64,000 bases of DNA from Frankiales bacterium (GCA_025465155.1 JAODNJ010000212.1:62001-126000), one strand, 5' to 3'. Positions 44,442 through 54,027 are shown, counted from the first letter of the stretch. Made by a program: numbers and translations. Notes: a model not told the origin generated them from the sequence alone.

Positions 44442-45966
44442 TGTCTCCTTTTTCGAGAATGATCTGCAGGTCGGTCGTTTTCAGCGACTGTGTTCCGGTG
44501 GGGCTCTTGGCGTAGAGCGATTTGATGAGGCCGAGAATAGGCCCGTAGATCTCGTCGGGGTTGCCCCCGGCGGCTACGGTCTTCTTCATCTCATCGACCT
44601 GGGAGCCCGCGAACATCGCCCGCAGCAGAATGAAGTCGATGCTCTCGTCGGGGTGCAGCGCTTTCAGCGCCGGCAGCATCGGTTCGATCTCGCCCGGCTC
44701 CAGCGCGATGTTCGAGGCGCCGTTAGCGATGATCTTTTCGAGGATGTCGGGCGCGATCGGCCCGAGCAGCTTGCCGTAGTAGCCGAGCGCGTACTTCTTG
44801 ATCTCGTTCGGCACCAGCTTGTAGCGCTCGCCCGAGATGACGTTCATCACCGCCTGGGTTCCCACGAACTGAGCGAACGGGGTGATCATGATGGGGTAGG
44901 CGAGCTCTTCGCGTACCCGGGCAGTCTCGAGCAGCAGCTCGTCGTACCGATCGGAGAGCCCGGCCGTCGCCAGCTGAGACTCGAAGTTCGACAGCATGCC
45001 ACCCGGCAGCTGGTGCATGTAGTGCAGCCCGTTGTAGGCGACGGGAACGCCGAGCGGCTTGCCCTCGGCTTCGGCGATCTCGGCGATCTGCGTGCTGATC
45101 GTGTCGACGCGGGCGCTGTCGATGTTCACCGTATAGCCGAGGGCACGCAGGTCGCGCACAACGGTCTGGGTCGCCGGCTGGGCGTTGCCGTTGGCCAGCG
45201 GCGCGATCGATAGGTGCAGGGCATCCGCACCCAGTTCGACGGCCTCGAGGTAGACGAGCGGGGCGAGCCCGGTGAGGCAGTGGCTGTGGATCTCGAGCGA
45301 CTTGTCGCCGATGACCTCTTTCAGGGCAGGAACGAGGCTGCGGATTCGGTCGGGCGTCAGCAACCCCCCGGCATCTTTCAGCATGATGGCGTCGACATCG
45401 GCCTTCTCGATGAGCTCGATCGCCTTCGAGACGAACAGCTCGTCAGTGTGCACCGGGCTCTCAGAGAACGAGACGGCGCCGAAGGTCGTCGCGCCGAGCT
45501 CCTTGGCACGAATCAGGCCGGGGGCGATGTTGTCGATGTCGTTGAGCCCGTCGAACGAGCCGATCACCCGGAAGCCGTTGGCGTAGAGATTCTCGACCCA
45601 GGCCAGAATGACGTCGTCGGCGAGAAAGTCGAACGCCGCGATGTTGCGCGAGCGGATCAGCGCCCGGAACGTGGTGTTCGGCGCGTTCTTGTGGGCGAGG
45701 CGCACGCGCTCCCACGGGTCTTCTTTGAGGTACCGCACAGCGACGTCGAACTGGATCGGCGCGACGAGGTCGACTTGCTCGAATCCGACTTTGTCGAAAT
45801 CGGGCGCCATCTGAACGATGTGCTCGGTGCGCATGCGGGTCGCCCACAGGCTCTGGTGCGCGTCACGCAGAGTGGTGTCGATGATCTTGATCTCGCGACG
45901 GCTGTTCGCCGGTCGCCCACCAAGGCCCATCACGGAGGCGATCGACTCCGAACTGGTCTGAATCAT
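44425..45966 (-). CDS. carboxyltransferase subunit (pyruvate carboxylase subunit B / oxaloacetate decarboxylase alpha-like)
   Basis: IKIIDTTLRDAHQSLWATRMRTEHI; AIMLKDAGGLLTPDRI; LEIHSHCLTGLAPLVYLEAVELGADALHLSIAPLANGNAQPAT. Confidence 0.92.
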   Translation of the reverse strand: MIQTSSESIASVMGLGGRPANSRREIKIIDTTLRDAHQSLWATRMRTEHIVQMAPDFDKVGFEQVDLVAPIQFDVAVRYLKEDPWERVRLAHKNAPNTTFRALIRSRNIAAFDFLADDVILAWVENLYANGFRVIGSFDGLNDIDNIAPGLIRAKELGATTFGAVSFSESPVHTDELFVSKAIELIEKADVDAIMLKDAGGLLTPDRIRSLVPALKEVIGDKSLEIHSHCLTGLAPLVYLEAVELGADALHLSIAPLANGNAQPATQTVVRDLRALGYTVNIDSARVDTISTQIAEIAEAEGKPLGVPVAYNGLHYMHQLPGGMLSNFESQLATAGLSDRYDELLLETARVREELAYPIMITPFAQFVGTQAVMNVISGERYKLVPNEIKKYALGYYGKLLGPIAPDILEKIIANGASNIALEPGEIEPMLPALKALHPDESIDFILLRAMFAGSQVDEMKKTVAAGGNPDEIYGPILGLIKSLYAKSPTGTQSLKTTDLQIILEKGDSEDAA

Positions 45967-46078
45967 TCAGGCTCCTTTGCGTGTCAAGATAGTGAAAGTG
46001 ACGTTTCAAATCTGACATACTATGGACACCATTGTGTAGAAGTGTCAAGAGCTGCCGGGAAAGGATTGCGGGCGAATC

Positions 46079-46873
46079 ATGGAAGCCGAAGCCGAAGCCG
46101 AAGCCGGAGCCGAAGCCGGTCAGGTAGAACCGAAACGCCGGCAGACCATCCAATCGGTCGCCCGCGCCTCGCGAATTCTGCTCGCCATCGCCCGGTCGCC
46201 GCAGGGGCTTACTGCAACCGAGGTCGCCGCTCTCGTCGACCTCACCATGCCGACGACCTACCACCTGCTCGCCACCCTCGAAGACGAGGGGCTGCTGGGC
46301 AAGGGCGCCGGCAAGCGGTACCAGCTCGGCTCGGGCGCGGTCGACATCGCCAACGCGCCGGGGCTCCGCCCCCGCGTGAACCCTCGGCACCGTGAAGCGC
46401 TCACCCAACTCGCCGACGCCACCCAGGAGACGGCCTACCTCACCGGATGGTTTCGCGGCGAGATCCGCATCCTCGCCCGGGTCGAGGGCTCGCTCGCCGT
46501 GCGCGTCGCCGGGCTGGAGGTCGGCCTCACTACCGACGTGCACGCGCGGGCCAGCGCCAAGGTGCTGCTCGCGTACGCCGACGACGACCAGCGTTCGTCA
46601 ATTCTCGACGGCTATCACTACACCCGGTTCACCGACGTGACGGTGAGCGACCGGCAGAGCTTCGAGACGCAGCTGGCCGAGATTCGCCGCACCGGAATCC
46701 TCTACGATCGTGGCGAGTACCGCGACGACGTGCGCTCGCTGAGCGCGCCCATCCGCCACGAGGGCCGCGTGATCGCGGCGCTCGCGGTCACCGTGCCCTC
46801 CGTGCGCTACGAGCGCACCGAGCCCGACGTGGTCGCCGCCCTGCTGGCCGCCGTCGCCTTCGCCGAGCACTAG
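46079..46873 (+). CDS. IclR family transcriptional regulator
   Basis: RRQTIQSVARASRILLAIARSPQGLTATEVAALVDLTMPTTYHLLATLEDEGLLGKGAGKRYQLG. Confidence 0.92.
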   Translation: MEAEAEAEAGAEAGQVEPKRRQTIQSVARASRILLAIARSPQGLTATEVAALVDLTMPTTYHLLATLEDEGLLGKGAGKRYQLGSGAVDIANAPGLRPRVNPRHREALTQLADATQETAYLTGWFRGEIRILARVEGSLAVRVAGLEVGLTTDVHARASAKVLLAYADDDQRSSILDGYHYTRFTDVTVSDRQSFETQLAEIRRTGILYDRGEYRDDVRSLSAPIRHEGRVIAALAVTVPSVRYERTEPDVVAALLAAVAFAEH

Positions 46874-47120
46874 ACGCCGCCTTGCGACGCGCACCAGTTC
46901 ACAGCGGTAATCACTGAGAGATCACAACTGCTCTCGCGACCGGCTTGCGGGGCTCAAGGCTGCCGGTCGAGGGATGATCGCCGACCCGTCGTTCTTTCAC
47001 CGCGCGTCCCGGCAGCGGTTCGGGGTGACGCCGGGTTCGCTGCGTGAGAAATGAGGCAGCGCGAATTGCTGTCGGGGCGTCAGGCGAAGACAATGGTGCA
47101 ACGCGACCACAACCCAAAGG

Positions 47121-47585
47121 ATGCCCGTGACGAACGTAGAACCCGACTATTCGATCGCTCAGCTCGAGGCCGTTCCCGAGGCGCGGTTCGCCGACTTCAC
47201 GCGCGACGACGCCGTGCGTCTGGGTGAGCTCGCCGTTGCGGTGACGCGGGAACGAGGGCTCAGCCTCGAAACCGACGTGCACATCGGCGAGCAACTCGCC
47301 TTTCGTGCGCAGCTGGGTAAGACCGGTCAGCAGAACGCCGATGTCATCGTGGGCAAGCGACTCGTGGCGCAACACTTCAAGCACAGCTCACTGCTCGCTC
47401 GGCTGAAGAAAGACGCAGACCCCAGCATTGCCGACGGCCTCGGCGACGAGTACAAGTTCTGGGGAGGGTGCATTCCGATCTTCGTCGAAGATGACATCGT
47501 CGCGACCATCTCGGCGTCGGGAGAGCCCGACGTCGTCGATCACGCGGTGATCGCCGAGGCGCTGCAGCGATTCTCGGCCCGGTAG
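47121..47585 (+). CDS. UPF0303/heme-degrading-domain family protein
   Basis: KRLVAQHFKHSSLLARLKKDADPSIADGLGDEYKFWGGCIPIFVEDDIVATISASGEPDVVDHAVIAEAL; GTG or ATG start uncertain. Confidence 0.75.
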   Translation: MPVTNVEPDYSIAQLEAVPEARFADFTRDDAVRLGELAVAVTRERGLSLETDVHIGEQLAFRAQLGKTGQQNADVIVGKRLVAQHFKHSSLLARLKKDADPSIADGLGDEYKFWGGCIPIFVEDDIVATISASGEPDVVDHAVIAEALQRFSAR

Positions 47586-47732
47586 AACCGGTAACAAGCC
47601 CTAGGGCACAAGGCGCCCCGCGTGGAGTGCTGATGTGCGCACTGGCGCGAATGCGCCGTGCGACTGCGCGACCAAAGGCCCTCGCCACTTCGCAGCCGAC
47701 CGTCGTCGACGTGGCGAAGGTCACAGGTGATC

Positions 47733-49205
47733 TCAGCCGAGGTGCACGAATTCGGCTGCGCCGCCGGGCGACAGCTGCGACTTCGGGCCGCGAATGAAGA
47801 TGAAAGCGATGATCGCTGCCCCGATCATCGCGATCGCCGAAGCGAAGAACACCGCGGAGTAGCCCGCCGTCAGGGCCACCAGGCCCGGCGATGAGGCGGC
47901 CGCGTCAGCGCTCGTCGACACGTAGATGGCCGTGAAGATCGAGAGCCCGATAGAACCGCCGATCTGCATCGACGCGTTGATGGTCGCCGATGCGGCACCG
48001 GCGTCGTGCGGTGCGATGCCGCTCAGGGCGACGTTCTGCAGCGGAATGAAAATGAACGCCATGCCGATGCCGAGCAGCACCATGCCGGGCAGAACCTGGG
48101 CGAGGTAGCTGCCGTCTGCGGTGATGAAGCTCAGGTAGAACAATCCTGCAGCGACGATGATCGGGCCCCCGATCATCAGGGGTCGCGCACCGATCGACGC
48201 AAGCAGCTTCGTTGCCAGAGGCGCGACTGCCGTGATGGCGATCGGCAGCGGCAGCGTGGCCAGACCCGCTTCGAGAGGCTGCATGCCCAGCACGATCTGC
48301 AGGTGGAAGGTGAGATACAGCATCGCGCCGATCATGACGCTGCCGGCGATGGCCTGCAACAAAAAGGCGCCGCCGCGCACTCGGTTCGTCAGCACGCGCA
48401 GGGGTAAGAGGGGCTGCCTCACCTTCGACTCCACGACGACGAAGAGAACGAGCAGGCCGACTCCGGCGGCCAAGAATCCGATGGTCTGCGGGGTTCCCCA
48501 GCCGGAATCGGCGAGGCTGAAGCCGTAAACGAGGGAGCCCAGGCCGAGGGTCACCGTGATCGCGCCGAGAATGTCGTACTTGTTGTCGCCCTCTGCCTTG
48601 CTCTCTGCCACGAAGAGCAGGGCGCCGACGAGTCCGACGATCACGAAGAACACGTTCACCAGCAGGCACCAGCGCCAGCTGGCATACTCGGTGAGCACCC
48701 CGCCCAGCACGAGGCCCACGGCGGCGCCGGCGCCGGCGACGGTTCCGAAGACGGCGAACGCGGTGTTCCGTTCTTTTCCGTGCGTGAACGTCACGGTCAG
48801 CAGCGCCAGGGCCGCCGGTGCGAGCAGGGCGGCGAATGCGCCCTGAAGCCCACGGGCGAGGATCAGCTCGGTGCCGCTCTGGGTGATACCGCCGAGAACG
48901 GATGCCGCACCGAAGCCGATCATCCCGACGATGAAGGTGCGTTTACGACCCCAGTAGTCGGCGATCCGGCCGCCCAGCAGCAACAGCGAACCGAACGCGA
49001 GAGCGTAGGCGGTCACCACCCACTGTCGCTCGGTGTCGGTCAGCCCCAGGTCGATCTGAGCCTGCGGCAGCGCGATATTGACAATGGTGCCATCGAGCAC
49101 GACGACGAGCTGTGTCAACGAGAGCACGAACAGTGCGCGCCACCGATTCGGATCGGCGGCCGGCGACGAGGGCAGCCCCGTGCTCGATGAGACGGATGCA
49201 GACAT
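47733..49205 (-). CDS. MFS transporter, DHA2/EmrB-QacA-like
   Basis: 490 aa; VVLDGTIVNIALPQAQIDLGLTDTERQWVVTAYALAFGSLLLLGGRIADYWGRKRTFIVG. Confidence 0.93.
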   Translation of the reverse strand: MSASVSSSTGLPSSPAADPNRWRALFVLSLTQLVVVLDGTIVNIALPQAQIDLGLTDTERQWVVTAYALAFGSLLLLGGRIADYWGRKRTFIVGMIGFGAASVLGGITQSGTELILARGLQGAFAALLAPAALALLTVTFTHGKERNTAFAVFGTVAGAGAAVGLVLGGVLTEYASWRWCLLVNVFFVIVGLVGALLFVAESKAEGDNKYDILGAITVTLGLGSLVYGFSLADSGWGTPQTIGFLAAGVGLLVLFVVVESKVRQPLLPLRVLTNRVRGGAFLLQAIAGSVMIGAMLYLTFHLQIVLGMQPLEAGLATLPLPIAITAVAPLATKLLASIGARPLMIGGPIIVAAGLFYLSFITADGSYLAQVLPGMVLLGIGMAFIFIPLQNVALSGIAPHDAGAASATINASMQIGGSIGLSIFTAIYVSTSADAAASSPGLVALTAGYSAVFFASAIAMIGAAIIAFIFIRGPKSQLSPGGAAEFVHLG

Positions 49206-49207
49206 AA

Positions 49208-49298
49208 AAAAACCTCCGGGTTCTTTTTACGGATGCCGGAGGTTTCAAGCCTCGGATCAGAGGCGCCATGCGCCTCAACCACACGAGCCAACGTGGCT
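49208..49298 (-). promoter_or_regulatory. structured 5' leader / candidate attenuator of the MFS transporter gene
   Basis: On - strand: AGCCA-CGT-TGGCT, GAGGCGC-ATG-GCGCCTC, then AAACCTCCGG-N16-CCGGAGGTTT followed by TTTT directly before ATG; SD GGAGG lies inside the last hairpin. Confidence 0.65.
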
Positions 49299-49351
49299 AG
49301 TCAGACGACAAGGCTATCAGCTGTGTGCCCTTGCGTGGCGGGTGGGCGCCA

Positions 49352-50461
49352 TCAGCTCCACACGCGGCGGGCGATGTCGATGACCTCGGCCATCTTCGCC
49401 CACTGCTGCTGCTCGGTGAGCACGTTACCCTCTTCGGTCGACGCAAATCCGCACTGCGGGCTGAGCGCCAGCTGCTCGAGCGGTGCGAACTGTGCCGCCT
49501 CGGTGATGCGCTGGATGACCGCGTCGGTGTCTTCGAGTTCACCCGACTTCGACGTGATCAGGCCGAGCACCACCCTCTTGTCACCGCGCGGCAGAAAGCG
49601 CAGCGGCTCGAAGCCGCCGGCCCGCTCGGAGTCGTACTCGAGAAAATAGCCGTCGTAGTTGCAATTGGTCAACAGGTTTTCGGCGACGGGTTCGTAGCCG
49701 CCGGAGGCGATCCATGATGACCGGAAGTTGCCGCGACAGACGTGAGTGGTGACGACCATGTCTGCCGGCTTGTCGCGCAGCGAGTCGTTGATGAGCTTCA
49801 CGTACGCGGCCTGAATGTTGTCGACGTCGAGGCCGCGGGCGCGCGCCTTCGCCAGCTCGTCTTCTGAACACAGGTAGGCCCAGGCGGTGTCGTCGAACTG
49901 CAGGTAGCGACAGCCGGCCGCATAGAACGCGGCGACGGCGCCCCGATATGCGGCAGCGAGGTCTTCGAACAGCGAGTTGCGGTCGGGGTACAGGGGGGTC
50001 AGCAACGAGTCGTGCGCCAGCCGGAAGTGCAGCACGGTCGGCGACGGAATGGTCATCTTCGCCAGGCGATCGGTGTGCGCCTGCAGAAAGCGGTAGTGCG
50101 CGAGCATGGGATGGTCGGTGGGAAACCCGAGCTTGCCGACGATCTCGACGGCCACGGGTTTGATGGCCTGGCCCTTGAAGTCCATGCCCGTCGAACTTTC
50201 ACCGAGTTCGACGCCGTCAAGGCCGGCGAAGAAGTCGAAGTGCCAGTACGCGCGACGGAACTCGCCATCGGTGACCGCTTCGAGCCCGAGCTTCTCTTGC
50301 TCTTCGATGAGGGCCACGATGTCGCGGTCTTCGATCGCCGCCAGGGACGCGTCGTCGATCTCGCCGGCGGCGTGCCGAGTGCGAGCTTCGTGAACGGCAT
50401 CGGTGCGCAGGTAGCTGCCTACCGCGTCGGCGCGGAAGGGGGGAGTGGTGGTCGGCTGCAT
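49352..50461 (-). CDS. cobalamin-independent methionine synthase-like (MetE C-terminal/UROD-type) protein
   Basis: FRADAVGSYLRTDAV; LGLEAVTDGEFRRAYWHFDFF; CRYLQFDDTAWAYL; TTHVCRGNF; LSPQCGFAS. Confidence 0.88.
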   Translation of the reverse strand: MQPTTTPPFRADAVGSYLRTDAVHEARTRHAAGEIDDASLAAIEDRDIVALIEEQEKLGLEAVTDGEFRRAYWHFDFFAGLDGVELGESSTGMDFKGQAIKPVAVEIVGKLGFPTDHPMLAHYRFLQAHTDRLAKMTIPSPTVLHFRLAHDSLLTPLYPDRNSLFEDLAAAYRGAVAAFYAAGCRYLQFDDTAWAYLCSEDELAKARARGLDVDNIQAAYVKLINDSLRDKPADMVVTTHVCRGNFRSSWIASGGYEPVAENLLTNCNYDGYFLEYDSERAGGFEPLRFLPRGDKRVVLGLITSKSGELEDTDAVIQRITEAAQFAPLEQLALSPQCGFASTEEGNVLTEQQQWAKMAEVIDIARRVWS

Positions 50462-50588
50462 AGCGTCGACGTTAGCAAATGGGGGTGACAGGGCATCCAC
50501 TCTTCTCGTTAAAGCGAAATGCACAGGCGCTGCGTTCGTGCACGCTCGTACAATTGCCTCAGGTAGAAACACAGAGAGGTGTTGCGAC

Positions 50589-52082
50589 ATGACCGACACG
50601 ATTGAGACGGGTTCTTCGCTTGTCACCGGGCTTTTCATCGACGGGCGGCAGCGCACGACCGAGCAGACCATCGAGGTGGTCGACCCCGGCAAACCGGGCG
50701 TGGTCGTCGGTTATGCGGCCGCAGCTTCGACCGCCGACGTCGACGATGCGATCGATGCGGCGCGCCGCGCGTACCCTGCGTGGTCTGGCCTGTCTGCTCA
50801 GCAGCGGGCCGCCGCGATGACCGAGGCGGTCGCCGACCTCGCCGAGCACCGCGACGAGGATGCCCAGATTCTCTCTCAAGAGAACGGAAAGATTCGCTTC
50901 GAGGCGTTCATCGATGCGCTCGTCTTCGAGATTCGCTGGCAGCTCGCCGTGTCGATCGCCGACGACGTGGAGCAGGCCCGGGTGCTCGAGCCTGCCCCGG
51001 GCATCCCGGTGCGCACGGTCGTGCAGCATCAGTCGCTCGGGGTCGTCACGATCATCGTGCCGTTCAACTGGCCGATCGCCATACTCGCGGCGTCGCTGCC
51101 GCATGCCCTGCTCGCGGGCAACACTGTCATCGTGAAGCCACCGCCCTCGGCGCCGCTGGCCACGGCGCGGCTGGTCGAACGCATTGCGGCGAAGCTCCCG
51201 GCGGGCGTGCTCAACGTCGTGACCGGCCGCGACGCCGACATGAGCGCGCTGATCGAGCACGACAGTGTTGCGAAGGTGCACTTCACCGGCAGTGTGGGCG
51301 GGGGCAAGCGCATCATGCAGCTCGCTTCGCAGTCGCTCACCCGTGTCGTGCTCGAGCTCGGCGGCAACGACCCGGCGATTCTGCTCGAAGACGCGATCAT
51401 CGACGACGAGCACCTCGACCGCCTCTACTCGTCGATCTTCGACAGCACCGGTCAGATCTGCATGAACGCGAAGCGCATCTACGTTCACCGTTCGCGGCTC
51501 GACGAGGTCGTCGACGGCCTGTCGGCCCGCCTCGACAAAGCCGTCATCGGTTACGGGCTCGATGCCGATACCACCCTCGGGCCGTTGCATTCGCCGATTC
51601 AGAAAGCCTTCGTGCTCGACCTCATCGAAGAGGCGAAGGCCTCGGGTGCCGATGTGCGCGAGTTCGGCGAGCTGCCGACGCGGGCGGATCTCGTCGGGGG
51701 CAACTTTCTACGCCCGGCGCTGGTCATCGACCCCGACCCGGCGCTGCGGGTCGTCACCCAGGAACAGTTCGGCCCGGTCATCCCGCTGCTGCCGTTCGAC
51801 ACCGAAGACGAGGCGGTCGCGGCGGCCAACGACACGTGGGGTGGCCTGTGTGCGTCGGTCTGGACCGCCGACCCGGCCGCGGCTCAGCGGGTGGCTTCGC
51901 AGATCGTGGCCGGCTACGTGTGGATCAACGACCACGGCGCAGCGCGGCTCGACCTGCGTGCGCCCTTCGGCGGCATGAAGTCGAGCGGTTTCGGTCGCGA
52001 GCAGGGCATCGACGGCATCCGTTCCTTCCAAGACACCCGCGCCATCGCGGTGCTGCAGCCCCCCGCCCCCGCCTCGTCGTAA
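50589..52082 (+). CDS. aldehyde dehydrogenase family protein
   Basis: VPFNWPIAILAASLPHALLAGNTVIVKPPPSAPL; VLELGGNDPAILLED; GQICMNAKRIYVH. Confidence 0.93.
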   Translation: MTDTIETGSSLVTGLFIDGRQRTTEQTIEVVDPGKPGVVVGYAAAASTADVDDAIDAARRAYPAWSGLSAQQRAAAMTEAVADLAEHRDEDAQILSQENGKIRFEAFIDALVFEIRWQLAVSIADDVEQARVLEPAPGIPVRTVVQHQSLGVVTIIVPFNWPIAILAASLPHALLAGNTVIVKPPPSAPLATARLVERIAAKLPAGVLNVVTGRDADMSALIEHDSVAKVHFTGSVGGGKRIMQLASQSLTRVVLELGGNDPAILLEDAIIDDEHLDRLYSSIFDSTGQICMNAKRIYVHRSRLDEVVDGLSARLDKAVIGYGLDADTTLGPLHSPIQKAFVLDLIEEAKASGADVREFGELPTRADLVGGNFLRPALVIDPDPALRVVTQEQFGPVIPLLPFDTEDEAVAAANDTWGGLCASVWTADPAAAQRVASQIVAGYVWINDHGAARLDLRAPFGGMKSSGFGREQGIDGIRSFQDTRAIAVLQPPAPASS

Positions 52083-52111
52083 CGGCTCTTGTTAGCCGGC
52101 TGTCACTTATA

Positions 52112-52203
52112 CCTCCAAATCGACCGATAGAATGCCTCCAAATCGACCGATAGAAATCCTCCAAATCGATCGATAGAGTGCCTCCTAATCGACCGATAGC
52201 ATC
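52112..52203. repeat. four tandem 23-bp direct repeats (CCTCCAAATCGACCGATAGAATG-like)
   Basis: Units at 52112-52134, 52135-52157, 52158-52180, 52181-52203, no spacers. Confidence 0.95.
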
Positions 52204-52239
52204 CATCGTGGTTGTAGAGTGGCCTCGAAGGGGCAACGA

Positions 52240-53514
52240 ATGACGGACGATTACCAGCCACGCATCATCGACACGGCCCTTGATGAACTATTTCCGCACT
52301 TCGCCGCTGTGGCTATCGAGGGCGCTCGGGCTATTGGCAAGACCTCGACCGCGCGACAGCGAGCAGCAACGGTAATCGATCTTGATCTGCCAGAAGTGCG
52401 AGCGATTGTCGAAGCTGACCCTTCGTACATCAGGCGAGCCGCGACACCGGTACTTATCGATGAATGGCAGATACTGCCCGAGGTGTGGGACCGAGTTCGG
52501 CGCCTGGTCGATGAAGACGCCACCGGAGGGCGGTTTATTCTCGCAGGCAGTGCCTCGCCGCAGGGCGCCAGAATCCACTCTGGCGCAGGCCGAATTCAAG
52601 GCTTTCGCATGCGACCGCTCTCCCTGGCTGAGCGCAATCTGGCGTCGCCGACAGTACATGTAGCGGATCTTCTTGCAGGAAGATCGGCGCCAATCGGTGG
52701 AGAAACTGCGGTGGAACTCCCGGACTACGTGCACGAGATCGTCGGGTCGGGGTTCCCGCAAGCCAGAGTCATGCCCGATCGACCCCGGCAGGTCTGGCTG
52801 GACAACTACATCAATCGGCTCGTCACTCACGACTTCAGTGAGCAGGGTCAGCCCGTTCGTCAGCCCGAAACTCTGCTGGGCTGGCTCCGCGGCTATGCGA
52901 GGGCCACCGCGACGTCAACCACGTGGGCGAAGATCTCGGCCAGTGTGGAGCCAGGTGAATCGAATCCACCCGCAGCCTCGACTGCGCTCAGGTACCGGGA
53001 CATCCTGAGCAGTCTGTACATTCTGGATCAGGTCGAGGCGTGGTCACCAAGCCGCCGCGTCATCGCCCGCGCGGCGACGGCGCCAAAGCATTTTCTCGTA
53101 GACCCTGCACTCTCGGTACGACTCCTCGGGCTCAACGAAACGCGCTTGATGTCAGCTGGTCAGGGCACCGTGAACGACGGGGATCGAACGCGTCTCGGTG
53201 TATTCTTCGAAGCCCTTGTCGCTTTGAGCTTGAAGACATACGCGGCTGCAAACGATGCGAGCCTCAGCCATTTTCGTGACCGGGACGGTGTGCGTGAGAT
53301 CGATTTCGTCATACACAAGGGCGATTCGACAGCGGTGGCGGTAGAGGTGAAGCTGAAGGCGACTGTCAGCGATGACGACGTGCGACACCTTCTCTGGCTT
53401 CGGGATGCTCTGCCTGACCAAGTCGTTGACATGGTCGTCATTACTACGGGTCCGTATGCTTATCGGCGGCCTGACGGAGTGGCGGTCGTGCCTCTTGCGT
53501 TGTTGACTGCGTAA
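52240..53514 (+). CDS. AAA+ ATPase with DUF4143-type C-terminal domain (PD-(D/E)XK-like)
   Basis: FAAVAIEGARAIGKTSTARQRA (Walker A-like), ATPVLIDEWQILPEVWDRVRR, FILAGSA; C-terminal REIDFVIHKGDSTAVAVEVKLK. Confidence 0.88.
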   Translation: MTDDYQPRIIDTALDELFPHFAAVAIEGARAIGKTSTARQRAATVIDLDLPEVRAIVEADPSYIRRAATPVLIDEWQILPEVWDRVRRLVDEDATGGRFILAGSASPQGARIHSGAGRIQGFRMRPLSLAERNLASPTVHVADLLAGRSAPIGGETAVELPDYVHEIVGSGFPQARVMPDRPRQVWLDNYINRLVTHDFSEQGQPVRQPETLLGWLRGYARATATSTTWAKISASVEPGESNPPAASTALRYRDILSSLYILDQVEAWSPSRRVIARAATAPKHFLVDPALSVRLLGLNETRLMSAGQGTVNDGDRTRLGVFFEALVALSLKTYAAANDASLSHFRDRDGVREIDFVIHKGDSTAVAVEVKLKATVSDDDVRHLLWLRDALPDQVVDMVVITTGPYAYRRPDGVAVVPLALLTA

Positions 53515-53586
53515 GGGGTGCGGAGTGGGCCGCGGCCACGGGCCGGCGGGGTTACGCGGCCGGCGGGGGCTGCAGCAGAATGGAGC

Positions 53587-54027
53587 ATGGTCACATCGAA
53601 GAGGCTGACGCCCGACATTCGGCAGGTGGTGCTCGACACTGAAGACGCCCGGAGCCTCGCGGAGTTCTACCGGGAGCTGCTCGGGCTGCACTACCGCGCC
53701 GGAGACGAGCCGCCGACAGACGGGTCGCCCGACGTGAACGGTGGCGACTGGGTCACGCTGCTCGACCCGGCGAGCAGCTGGCGCTATGCCTTCCAGCAGG
53801 TTGCACACCTGCCCGAGCCGACCTGGCCCGAGGGTCCGAGGCCGCAGATGATGCACCTCGACTTCGCGGTCGACACCGTGGCCGAACTGGCCGAACAGCA
53901 CGAACGAGCGCTGGGCCTCGGGGCGCGCGTGCTGCAAGACCGGTCGACGGATGCCGAAGAACCGCTTTATGTGTACGCCGACCCGGCCGGGCATCCGTTC
54001 TGCATCTTCGTGCGAACGTCGCCCTGA
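53587..54027 (+). CDS. VOC/glyoxalase family protein
   Basis: RQVVLDTEDARSLAEFYRELLGLHYR; MMHLDFAVDTVAEL; YADPAGHPFCIFV. Confidence 0.87.
   Translation: MVTSKRLTPDIRQVVLDTEDARSLAEFYRELLGLHYRAGDEPPTDGSPDVNGGDWVTLLDPASSWRYAFQQVAHLPEPTWPEGPRPQMMHLDFAVDTVAELAEQHERALGLGARVLQDRSTDAEEPLYVYADPAGHPFCIFVRTSP

Noticed and set aside
46079-46120. Phase-variable ON/OFF switch in IclR
   Set aside because: The repeat unit is 6 nt, so copy changes stay in frame.
52112-52203. CRISPR array
   Set aside because: The 23-bp units abut directly with no unique spacers and no cas genes; this is a tandem repeat.
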